Positions 57,544 to 64,000 of a DNA stretch of 64,000 nt are shown piece after piece. This stretch comes from Methylopila sp. Yamaguchi (GTDB lineage Bacteria; Pseudomonadota; Alphaproteobacteria; Rhizobiales; Methylopilaceae). Made by a program: the position numbers and the translations under genes. Positions within the stretch are counted from its first letter, which is position 1, and the number at the start of each line of letters is the position of its first letter. Location: contig NZ_BAUX01000006.1 in assembly GCF_002897035.1 (NCBI RefSeq), positions 1-64,000 of the forward strand. Reading direction: 5' to 3'. The notes below the pieces were generated by a model that was not told the origin of the DNA, made no database searches, and saw only the letters and a list, made by a program, of their open reading frames with translations.

Positions 57544-59655
57544 TCACTGCGCTCCGCCTGCCGCCATGTCGCGCTCGATCAGAAGCGCGGTGCGACCGTT
57601 GAGGCGCGTGCGATAGACCTGCGTGTTCTCCATCACCCGCTGGACGTAGTTGCGGGTCTCGGTGAAGGGAATGCGCTCGACCCAGTCCACCGCGTCGGTG
57701 TCGGGTTTGCGGGGATCGCCGTAGCGCTGGACCCACTCCATCACGCGGCTCGAACCGGCGTTGTAGGCGGCGAACACCATGACGTAGGAGCCGCGGAAGT
57801 CGCGGTTCAGCTCGCCGAGGTGAGCGGCGCCGATCTGGGCGTTGAACGCGGCGTCGGTCGTCAGGCGGCGGGCGTCGAACGCGACGCCAGCGTTCTTCGC
57901 GGTCTTGGCCGCCGTCGAGGGCAGCAGCTGCAGCAGGCCGCGGGCGTTGGCGTGGCTGACCGCCTTCGGATTGAACGAGCTTTCCTGCCGAGCGATCGCG
58001 TGCACCACCGGCGGCTCGATCGAGGGGCCGACGGGGCGGAAGCTCGGCACGCCGCCCGTGGGATAGGCGAGGGCGTCCATGGGATAGCCGTTGTTGATGC
58101 CGGCCTTGCCGACCACAAGCGTGGTGCGGGGGTCCTTGTAGCGCTGGGTCAGCTCGCCAAGCAGGGTGAGTTCGCCGGGGCTGCGGAGGTCGTCGGCGAG
58201 GCCCGCCGCCATCGGCAGCGCAAGCTCCGGTTCGCCTGCGCGGTAGAGTAGATCGATCGCGCGCACGGCGACGCGCGAGCCGAAGGTGGCGCGGTCGGTG
58301 GAGGTCGGGCTCGGCAGGGCGCGGATGGGCAGGTTCTGCAGGCCGAGCCGGGCGCGCGCGATCTGGCCGTAGTAGCTGGTGACGTGGCGGGCGGCCTTCT
58401 CATAGGCGGCGCGGGCGCCGCCCTGGTCGCCGGAGGCCTCGAGCGCCCGTCCCTGCCAGTAGAAGGCGCGCGACAGCGTGCCGGGGATGGTCGCCTCGGC
58501 CTGCACGCGGGCGAAGTGCCGGTACGCGGTCTTTGGATCGCTCAGCGCGCGGAGCGCGATGAAGCCCGCCAGCATGTCGGTCTCGACGCGCTCGCTGTCG
58601 CTGGAGGCCTCGGCGTGGCGGATCACCTCGTAGGCCATGCGCGCGTCGCCGATGTCGAGCAGGTCGCGGGCGACGACGCGCCGCTCCACCGACCAGGCGT
58701 CGGAGTCGACGAGGGCGGCGGCGCTGGTCGGGGCCTTGGCGAGCGCGGCCGCCGCCTCGCGCGGGCGGTCGGCGCGGCGGTTGAACTTGGCCACGGCGAA
58801 GAGATAGCCCGGGTCGGACCGACCGGCGCTGGGCACGGCGGCCAGCGCCGCCGCGGCGTCGGGTCGCTTGCGGATGACGGCCGCGCGGGCCTTGGCCACA
58901 GCCACGTAGGGGCCGCCGACGCGGGCCGCGGCGCGCAGGCCCGCATCCACATTGTCGTTGAGAAACTGCTGCTCCGCGCGGGCGCGGTGGTCGGACGCGC
59001 TGAAGAACGAGCCGAACGTCGACAGCGCCTGGCCTTCGAGCGCGCCGTCGAGATCGTCGCGGCGCCAAGCCTCGCGGGCGAGCGCCGCCCCGGCGTCGCG
59101 CTGGCCGGCGGCGACCAGCGCGCGGGCGAGCGCGAGGCGCCCCTCGGGGCGCTGCGGCTTGCCGTTGGCGGCGAAGAAGCCGCGCACCGTCGGCGCGGCG
59201 ACGTTCTCAAGCCAGAGCGCCTCTTCCGCCCGTCGGCGCACCATGCTCGCCTGCGGCCAATCGCGATGGGCGCGCAGGAAGGCTTCGATGCGGGGATAGC
59301 CGACCTGCCGAGACGAGAACCGGATCGACAGCCAATCCAGCAGCGCGATCGCGCCGGGATCCCGCAACGAGCCGCGAACGCTCATGGCCCCGCCGAGGTC
59401 GCCCTTCTGGAACGCGGCGATCGCCGTCTTGATCGCGGCGACGTCGCCCGCCTGCACGCTGGCGGTCGGGGCGGAGCGGCTGGCGGAGGGTATGGCGCCG
59501 GTGGTCGGGGGATCGTAGGCGACCAGGAACTCGCCTTGAATCTGCCCGCTGGAAGCCGCGGCTTCGTCCCCGCTGCCGACTTCGGCGAGCGCGGGCAGGG
59601 CGGCGAACAGGCTGACGGCGGCTGCGCCGCGAAGGAGGGCTCTCAACGCGAACAT
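57544..59655 (-). CDS. Soluble lytic murein transglycosylase (Slt-like)
   Basis: 703-residue periplasmic enzyme: signal peptide (ALLRGAAAVSLFAALPALAE), a long superhelical TPR-like domain, and a C-terminal SLT domain with catalytic Glu in IARQESSFNPKAVSHANARG, followed by LLQLLPSTAAKTAKNAG and VFAAYNAGSSRVMEWVQRYG. It cuts glycan strands of peptidoglycan with 1,6-anhydro product formation, for turnover or for insertion of envelope machinery. The length matches Slt70 (about 645) with an N-terminal extension. Confidence 0.94.
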   Translation of the reverse strand: MFALRALLRGAAAVSLFAALPALAEVGSGDEAAASSGQIQGEFLVAYDPPTTGAIPSASRSAPTASVQAGDVAAIKTAIAAFQKGDLGGAMSVRGSLRDPGAIALLDWLSIRFSSRQVGYPRIEAFLRAHRDWPQASMVRRRAEEALWLENVAAPTVRGFFAANGKPQRPEGRLALARALVAAGQRDAGAALAREAWRRDDLDGALEGQALSTFGSFFSASDHRARAEQQFLNDNVDAGLRAAARVGGPYVAVAKARAAVIRKRPDAAAALAAVPSAGRSDPGYLFAVAKFNRRADRPREAAAALAKAPTSAAALVDSDAWSVERRVVARDLLDIGDARMAYEVIRHAEASSDSERVETDMLAGFIALRALSDPKTAYRHFARVQAEATIPGTLSRAFYWQGRALEASGDQGGARAAYEKAARHVTSYYGQIARARLGLQNLPIRALPSPTSTDRATFGSRVAVRAIDLLYRAGEPELALPMAAGLADDLRSPGELTLLGELTQRYKDPRTTLVVGKAGINNGYPMDALAYPTGGVPSFRPVGPSIEPPVVHAIARQESSFNPKAVSHANARGLLQLLPSTAAKTAKNAGVAFDARRLTTDAAFNAQIGAAHLGELNRDFRGSYVMVFAAYNAGSSRVMEWVQRYGDPRKPDTDAVDWVERIPFTETRNYVQRVMENTQVYRTRLNGRTALLIERDMAAGGAQ

Positions 59656-59921
59656 GGCTCTCGACTTCGGGTGTTCCGCAGGCGGCTGTCGCCAGCGGTG
59701 TCAGGTCTAACTCGCTTCAATTTCGCCGGATTAGGCTTTACGAAGACCTAACTTTGGCGCCGCTGGTGTGGCGAAGACGCGTCCCCCGCGCACGATCGCG
59801 CGAGCGACCACTTTGCGCGAAGCCCCGTCGCTTGTATCAAGAGCGCCCGAATGCGAGGCGCGTCCCGCCTCATGCCCGCCTGGCGCGGGCTTTCCGCCTT
59901 GAGCCGTGAAAGCCGTCCCGC
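59656..59921. other. Divergent intergenic region (slt / dapA)
   Basis: 266 bases between slt (leftward) and dapA (rightward), which should contain both promoters. I see no clear repeat or structured RNA. Confidence 0.4.
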
Positions 59922-60824
59922 ATGACTTCGACCCCGATTTTCCGCGGCTCCATGCCGGCCCTCGTCACCCCGATGACGGACGACGGCGGCCTCGACGAAG
60001 GCGCGTTCCGCGCGCTGGTGGATTGGCAGATCGCCGAAGGCACCCACGGCCTCGTGCCGGTGGGCACCACCGGCGAAAGCCCGACCCTGACCCACGACGA
60101 GCATAACAAGGTCGTGGAGTGGTGCGTGCAGGAGGCTCGTGGCCGCGTCCCAGTGATCGCGGGCGCAGGCTCGAACTCGACCGCCGAGGCCGTCGCCCTG
60201 GCGCGCCACGCCGCGAAGGCCGGCGCGGACGGCGTGCTGGTCGTCACCCCTTATTACAACAAGCCGACGCAGGAAGGGCTCTACGCCCACTTCAAGACGG
60301 TCGCCGAGGCGACCGACCTGCCGCTGATCATCTACAACATCCCGGGCCGCTCGGTGATCGACATGTCGGTCGAGACCATGGCGCGTCTCTACGAGATCAA
60401 GCAGGTCGTCGGGGTGAAGGACGCCACCGCGAACCTCGCGCGCGTCACTCAGCAGCGCGAGAAGCTGGGGCCGGACTTCATCCAGCTGTCGGGCGAGGAC
60501 GTGACGGCGCTCGGCTTCATGGCGCACGGCGGCCACGGCTGCATTTCGGTGGTGGCGAACGTCGCCCCGGCGCAATGCGCCGCGCTGCAAGAAGCCTGCT
60601 TCAAGGGCGATTACGTCACCGCGCTCGCCTATCAGGACCGCCTCGGCCCGCTCCACAGCGGTCTGTTCTGCGAGACGAGCCCTGGTCCCGTGAAGGTCGG
60701 GCTGGCCATGCTCGGCCGCTGCTCGGAAGTCATGCGCCTGCCAATGGTGCCGGTCGCCGACAAGTCCCGCGTCATCGTGCGCGCCGCCATGGTTTATGCG
60801 GGCCTTATCGCGGGGAACGCGTGA
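59922..60824 (+). CDS. dapA: 4-hydroxy-tetrahydrodipicolinate synthase
   Basis: 300-residue DapA, condensing pyruvate and aspartate semialdehyde, the first step of the lysine/diaminopimelate branch. Hallmarks are [37 protein letters not shown], the active-site Tyr in [18 protein letters not shown] and Schiff-base Lys in [13 protein letters not shown], then the [20 protein letters not shown] loop. smpB follows 16 bp downstream, a conserved Rhizobiales arrangement. Confidence 0.96.
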   Translation: MTSTPIFRGSMPALVTPMTDDGGLDEGAFRALVDWQIAEGTHGLVPVGTTGESPTLTHDEHNKVVEWCVQEARGRVPVIAGAGSNSTAEAVALARHAAKAGADGVLVVTPYYNKPTQEGLYAHFKTVAEATDLPLIIYNIPGRSVIDMSVETMARLYEIKQVVGVKDATANLARVTQQREKLGPDFIQLSGEDVTALGFMAHGGHGCISVVANVAPAQCAALQEACFKGDYVTALAYQDRLGPLHSGLFCETSPGPVKVGLAMLGRCSEVMRLPMVPVADKSRVIVRAAMVYAGLIAGNA

Positions 60825-60840
60825 CCCCACATTCCCGCCC

Positions 60841-61317
60841 ATGAACGCCAAGGCCCCCAATCCGCGCTACAAGATCGCCGCCGAGAACCGGAAGGCTCGC
60901 CACAATTACGAGATCGGCGAGACGTTCGAGGCCGGCATCGCGCTCGCCGGAACCGAAGTGAAGTCGCTGCGCCTGGGCAAGGCGACGATCGGGGAGGCAT
61001 ACGCCGCGGAGTACGGCGGCGAGCTGTTCCTCTATAACTCCTACATCCCCGAGTACCTGCAGGCGAACCGTTTCAACCACGAGACGCGGCGCCCGCGGAA
61101 GCTCCTGCTGCACAAGAACCAGATCAACAAGCTGGCCGGCGCCGTGACCCGTGAAGGGCTTACGGTGGTTCCGCTCAAGATCTACTTCAACGAGCAGGGC
61201 CGGGCGAAGGTCGAGATCGCGCTCGCCCGCGGCAAGAAGCTCCACGACAAGCGCGAGGCCGACCGCGAGCGGAGCTGGAACCGCGACAAGGCCCGCATCA
61301 TGCGGGCGCGGGGATGA
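60841..61317 (+). CDS. smpB: SsrA-binding protein
   Basis: 158-residue SmpB, which carries tmRNA to stalled ribosomes for trans-translation. Recognisable blocks are [56 protein letters not shown], and the positively charged, unstructured tail [23 protein letters not shown] that enters the mRNA channel. The ATG at 60841 fits the family N-terminus; the frame is open further back to 60796. The downstream gene overlaps its stop. Confidence 0.97.
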   Translation: MNAKAPNPRYKIAAENRKARHNYEIGETFEAGIALAGTEVKSLRLGKATIGEAYAAEYGGELFLYNSYIPEYLQANRFNHETRRPRKLLLHKNQINKLAGAVTREGLTVVPLKIYFNEQGRAKVEIALARGKKLHDKREADRERSWNRDKARIMRARG

Positions 61318-61715
61318 CGCCGCACGCGGAACGCTGGGCGTTCCGCGCGGTCGTGGGCCTCGCCGGCCTCGTCCCGGTGGGCGGCGGTCTCTACGGCGTC
61401 CTTTCCGGCGCGGCCGCCTTCGACGGCGCGTCGAGCGCTGCGCTCGACAGCCACGTCCGCTATCTCTCAGGCTTGCTGCTCGCGATCGGCGTCGCCTTTT
61501 GGACGACGCTCGGCCGGCCGGAGCGTTATGGCCGGCGCTACTGTCTGCTCACCGCGATCGTCGTCGCCGGCGGCCTCGCCCGCCTTTACGGCGCCGTCGT
61601 CGACGGAGCGCCGCCCCCACCGATGCTGTTCGGGCTGGCGATGGAGCTCGTCGTCACTCCGGCTGTGTGCTGGTGGCAGACGCGGATTGCGTGTTCGGCG
61701 GCTCAGGTGAGGTAG
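61314..61715 (+). CDS. DUF4345 membrane protein
   Basis: 133-residue inner-membrane protein with four hydrophobic segments ([77 protein letters not shown]). The central [17 protein letters not shown] ... RLYGAV pattern is that of DUF4345 proteins, unknown in function. It overlaps smpB by 4 bp and ends overlapping the convergent uracil-DNA glycosylase gene by 13 bp. Confidence 0.85.
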   Translation: MTPHAERWAFRAVVGLAGLVPVGGGLYGVLSGAAAFDGASSAALDSHVRYLSGLLLAIGVAFWTTLGRPERYGRRYCLLTAIVVAGGLARLYGAVVDGAPPPPMLFGLAMELVVTPAVCWWQTRIACSAAQVR

Positions 61716-62344
61716 GCTCGCACCCGCGCGAACACAGCCTCGAACATCTCGGTCGTGAGCACGCCCGTGTTCGTGTTGTAGCGGGAGCAGTGGTAGCTGT
61801 CGAAGAGCGTGACGCGGCCGAGCGCGTGCTCCGCGCCGTGCCGGAAAGGCGCTGCGGCCAGCCGCACGCCGAGCGCCCGGAGCGTGCTGTCGTGGGCGAT
61901 CCGCCCAAGCGCGACCACTGCGCCGCCCTCCGCCACCGCGGCCAGCTCGCCCGAAAGATACGGTCGGCAGGTCGTGATCTCAGGTCCCGTCGGCTTGTTC
62001 TCCGGCGGCACGCAGCGCACGGCGTTTGTGATCCGCGCCCCTGAGAGCCTCAGGCCGTCGTCCGGCCGCTCATCGTACACGCCCTCGGCGAAACCGAAGG
62101 TCAGCAGGGTCGCGTAGAGCAGGTCGCCGGCCCAGTCGCCGGTGAACGGGCGCCCCGTGCGGTTCGCCCCCTGGAGGCCGGGAGCGAGGCCCACGATCAG
62201 CAGGCGCGGGCGCTCGGGCCCGAAGGATGGGACCGGCGCGTTATGCCACTCCGGCCGGCGCGTGCGTTGCTCCTCGCGGAACGCCACGAGGCGCGGGCAG
62301 GCCGGGCAGTCGCGCGGCGGTGCGAGGACGGAATTTTCGGGCAT
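61703..62344 (-). CDS. Uracil-DNA glycosylase, family 5 (UDGb)-like
   Basis: 213-residue glycosylase that removes uracil (and possibly hypoxanthine) from DNA. The Fe-S type start is RDCPACPRLVAFREEQ, motif A is LIVGLAPGLQGANRTGRPFTGD with the family-5 GLAPG core lacking the polar catalytic residue of family 4, then NAVRCVPPENKPTGPEITTC for the other cluster cysteines and DSYHCSRYNTNTGVLT at motif B. The ATG at 62344 is used; the frame is open to 62467, where the added sequence is not protein-like. The ribosome-binding site is weak. It acts in base excision repair. Confidence 0.9.
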   Translation of the reverse strand: MPENSVLAPPRDCPACPRLVAFREEQRTRRPEWHNAPVPSFGPERPRLLIVGLAPGLQGANRTGRPFTGDWAGDLLYATLLTFGFAEGVYDERPDDGLRLSGARITNAVRCVPPENKPTGPEITTCRPYLSGELAAVAEGGAVVALGRIAHDSTLRALGVRLAAAPFRHGAEHALGRVTLFDSYHCSRYNTNTGVLTTEMFEAVFARVRAYLT

Positions 62345-62397
62345 GGAAGAAATCGCAGGTTGGAGATCGGCCGACGGTTTGGGGCGGGCCGGCCGGC

Positions 62398-63021
62398 TTA
62401 GTTCAGTCTGGTCGTTTTGATGAGAAGATGGGGCGACGAGATCGTAACATTCTCCCCCCATCCCCATAACGCGATTTCGTCCGAAGCCAGCAGCCGGAGG
62501 GCGTCTGGAAGAACGCGAACGGATCCAATTTTGGCTACCGCCATATTGTGAATTTGACGTTGCAGCTTGCGGAAAGTCGAGGTGAACATCTTCCAGTCTA
62601 CGTCATCGAGGTATTCGTCAGAATAAATTGAGCGGCTGCGTGCGCCGGCCGGATTCCAGGCGCTGAAGACGGAGTTCTGAAGACATTTCGGAGAAGTTCT
62701 CATCCATCCATACCACGTGCAGTTGATCAGCGCGGGGCCGATCAGTTGCTGAAGTAGTATGTTGCCCGGCTCCGGAGGGTTACGATCGTCGCGGGGCGTG
62801 AGATCAAGAACGGGAGCGCCACCGGCCAACGAGGGGTGCAGCTTTAGAGAAATGTACGGCTCCGCGGCCCGGGCCTCTCGGACTTCCTCGGCCGAGAAGA
62901 ACTCTCGGAGCGGCCTATCTCCATGAACCGCAGCTTCGTAAACGCGCATCCCGGGCAACGCGAACGCCAACTTCCAGACCTCTAACTCGTCGATCTCCGT
63001 CGCAAAAAAGCTGATCTGCAT
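62398..63021 (-). CDS. Protein of unknown function in a lower-GC patch
   Basis: 207-residue soluble protein starting MQISFFATEIDELEVWKLAF, no signal peptide or membrane segment, rich in Trp and aromatic residues (NCTWYGWMRTSP, VDWKMFTSTFRKLQ). I do not recognise a family. Its base composition is visibly lower in GC than both neighbours, suggesting recent acquisition. It lies between uracil-DNA glycosylase and a NYN-domain gene, all on the minus strand. The length and isolated setting would fit an orphan immunity-type or other accessory protein, but there is no direct evidence for that. Confidence 0.7.
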   Translation of the reverse strand: MQISFFATEIDELEVWKLAFALPGMRVYEAAVHGDRPLREFFSAEEVREARAAEPYISLKLHPSLAGGAPVLDLTPRDDRNPPEPGNILLQQLIGPALINCTWYGWMRTSPKCLQNSVFSAWNPAGARSRSIYSDEYLDDVDWKMFTSTFRKLQRQIHNMAVAKIGSVRVLPDALRLLASDEIALWGWGENVTISSPHLLIKTTRLN

Positions 63022-63052
63022 CCTGCGGAGCTCCGCCCGGGTGCGGCCGCCC

Positions 63053-63640
63053 TTACGGCTCCGGCGTGGTGTCGATCGGCGGATGCCGGCGGGCCTCGCG
63101 GGCTGCGCGTTCGCCCGGGTCGCGGCCGATCTTGGCGCCGAGGTCGGCGAGGTCGAGGAAGTGGTCGGCGCGGCGGCGCAGGTCGTCGGCGATCATCGCC
63201 GGCTGGGTCGTCACGGTCGAGACCACGGTGACGCGCACGCCCCGGCGCTGCATCGCGGCCACCAGCGGCGTGAAGTCGCCGTCGCCGGAGAACAGCACCA
63301 TGTGGTCGATGTGCTCGGCCATCTCGAGCGCGTCGATCGCGAGCTCGATGTCGAGGTTGCCCTTCACCTTGCGCCGGCCCTGACTGTCGGTGAACTCCTT
63401 GGTCGGCTTGGTGACCACGGTGTAGCCGTTGTAGTCGAGCCAATCGATCAGCGGGCGGATGGTCGAGACCTCGAGGTCTTCGGCCATCGCCGTGTAGTAG
63501 TAAGCGCGAATCAGGTAGCCGCGGCCCTGGAACTCGCGGAGCAGGCGACGGAAGTCGATGTCGAAGCCGACGCCGCGCGCCGTCGCGTAGAGGTTGGCGC
63601 CGTCAATGAACAGGCCGAGACGCTCGTCGGAATAGAACAT
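63053..63640 (-). CDS. NYN-domain (LabA/DUF88-like) protein
   Basis: 195-residue PIN-like nuclease-fold protein: acidic residues at the putative active site in [33 protein letters not shown] and [21 protein letters not shown]. The family is a predicted RNase, but catalytic activity is not proven for most members. The ATG at 63640 matches the family start ([19 protein letters not shown]); the frame is open to 63739 upstream. The arrangement next to rpoZ in Rhizobiales is common. Confidence 0.92.
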   Translation of the reverse strand: MFYSDERLGLFIDGANLYATARGVGFDIDFRRLLREFQGRGYLIRAYYYTAMAEDLEVSTIRPLIDWLDYNGYTVVTKPTKEFTDSQGRRKVKGNLDIELAIDALEMAEHIDHMVLFSGDGDFTPLVAAMQRRGVRVTVVSTVTTQPAMIADDLRRRADHFLDLADLGAKIGRDPGERAAREARRHPPIDTTPEP

Positions 63641-63834
63641 TGTCGGGCAATCTTTCCAAAATGGCGTGCGAAGCCCGCGCCGGGAAAGGTTCCGGAGTCG
63701 CAGGGTGTTCGACGCAGCGCGGGGGATGCTGCGGAGCAAAACGCTCTACGTTATGGTCCTTGCCACAGGAACGGGCTCACGGTAAAGACCGCGGTCAATC
63801 CAGAAGCACAGTCATCAAGAGGAGCGGACGCCCC

Positions 63835-64000
63835 ATGGCCCGCGTCACCGTCGAGGATTGCATCGACAAGGTCGAGAACCGGTTCGAGCTCGTTCTGCTC
63901 GCCGGCCATCGCGCCCGGCTGATTTCGTCCGGCTCGCAGATCACGGTCGATCGCGACAACGACAAGAACCCGGTCGTCGCGCTCCGCGAGATCGCGGAGG
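63835..64000 (+). CDS. rpoZ: DNA-directed RNA polymerase omega subunit (partial)
   Basis: The first 55 codons of RpoZ ([20 protein letters not shown] ... [11 protein letters not shown]), cut by the window end. Omega aids assembly of RNA polymerase by holding the beta' C-terminus. GAGGAG precedes the ATG by about 9 nt. In many relatives relA/spoT (rsh) follows. Confidence 0.96.
   Translation, partial: MARVTVEDCIDKVENRFELVLLAGHRARLISSGSQITVDRDNDKNPVVALREIAE

Noticed and set aside
1-64000. CRISPR arrays, insertion sequences, prophage or integrase genes
   Set aside because: No regularly spaced repeats, transposase, integrase or phage structural genes were recognised; the only repeats are the palindromic elements in and near cobN and a short tandem duplication.

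Overview
The window is high-GC, gene-dense DNA from an alphaproteobacterium, most likely a methylotrophic member of the Hyphomicrobiales. Evidence for this is a formaldehyde-activating enzyme (Fae), a quinoprotein-dehydrogenase-associated SoxYZ-like carrier, an alphaproteobacterial porin, an Omp31/Omp25-like beta-barrel protein, and a late cobaltochelatase-type cobalamin operon under a B12 riboswitch. The genus is inference only.

Layout. 1-7.3 kb: an amidase, a tRNA-Val(CAC), thiD, an RTX-type repeat protein, a fumarylacetoacetate-hydrolase-family enzyme and a FadL-type outer-membrane transporter. 7.5-14.3 kb: fae, several small secreted proteins, an OmpR-type two-component system and the SoxYZ-like carrier, which look like an accessory module for C1/quinoprotein metabolism. 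14.4-17.9 kb: a RecD-like helicase, a nitronate monooxygenase, an outer-membrane barrel and a small hypothetical gene. 17.9-24.8 kb: a tight minus-strand operon with an M20 hydrolase, an SsuABC/TauABC-like ABC importer, an allophanate-hydrolase-like amidase and an FAD amine/amino-acid oxidase, probably scavenging organic nitrogen.

25.0-37.4 kb is the most distinctive region: a complete N,N-dimethylformamide (DMF) or related-amide uptake, sensing and hydrolysis locus. The minus arm encodes a NarL-type response regulator, a soluble hybrid histidine kinase, a substrate-binding protein with no signal peptide, and a Crp/Fnr factor. The divergent plus arm encodes an exported paralogous binding protein, two ATPases, a LivH permease, a LivM permease whose reading frame continues without a stop into the DMFase small subunit, and the DMFase large subunit. 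A perfect 15-bp palindrome sits just upstream of a candidate promoter between the arms. DMF hydrolysis would give formate and dimethylamine; later demethylation yields formaldehyde, which Fae could take up.

37.5-45.1 kb: riboswitch-cbtB-cbtA-cobU-cobW-cobN-cobO. cobN carries three in-frame palindromic insertions; two belong to a repeat family with a third copy just upstream of the gene. 45.2-48.2 kb: an omega-aminotransferase, a small membrane protein and an N-carbamoyl-amino-acid hydrolase, suggesting pyrimidine or carbamoyl-amino-acid catabolism. 48.4-56.1 kb: an RND efflux pair, an MsbA-like ABC exporter and a porin. 56.6-64.0 kb: housekeeping genes (alpha/beta hydrolase, Slt-type lytic transglycosylase, dapA, smpB, a DUF4345 protein, a family-5-like uracil-DNA glycosylase, a NYN-domain protein, the start of rpoZ) plus one unrecognised, lower-GC gene at 62.4-63.0 kb. 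I see no IS element, prophage, CRISPR array or rRNA.
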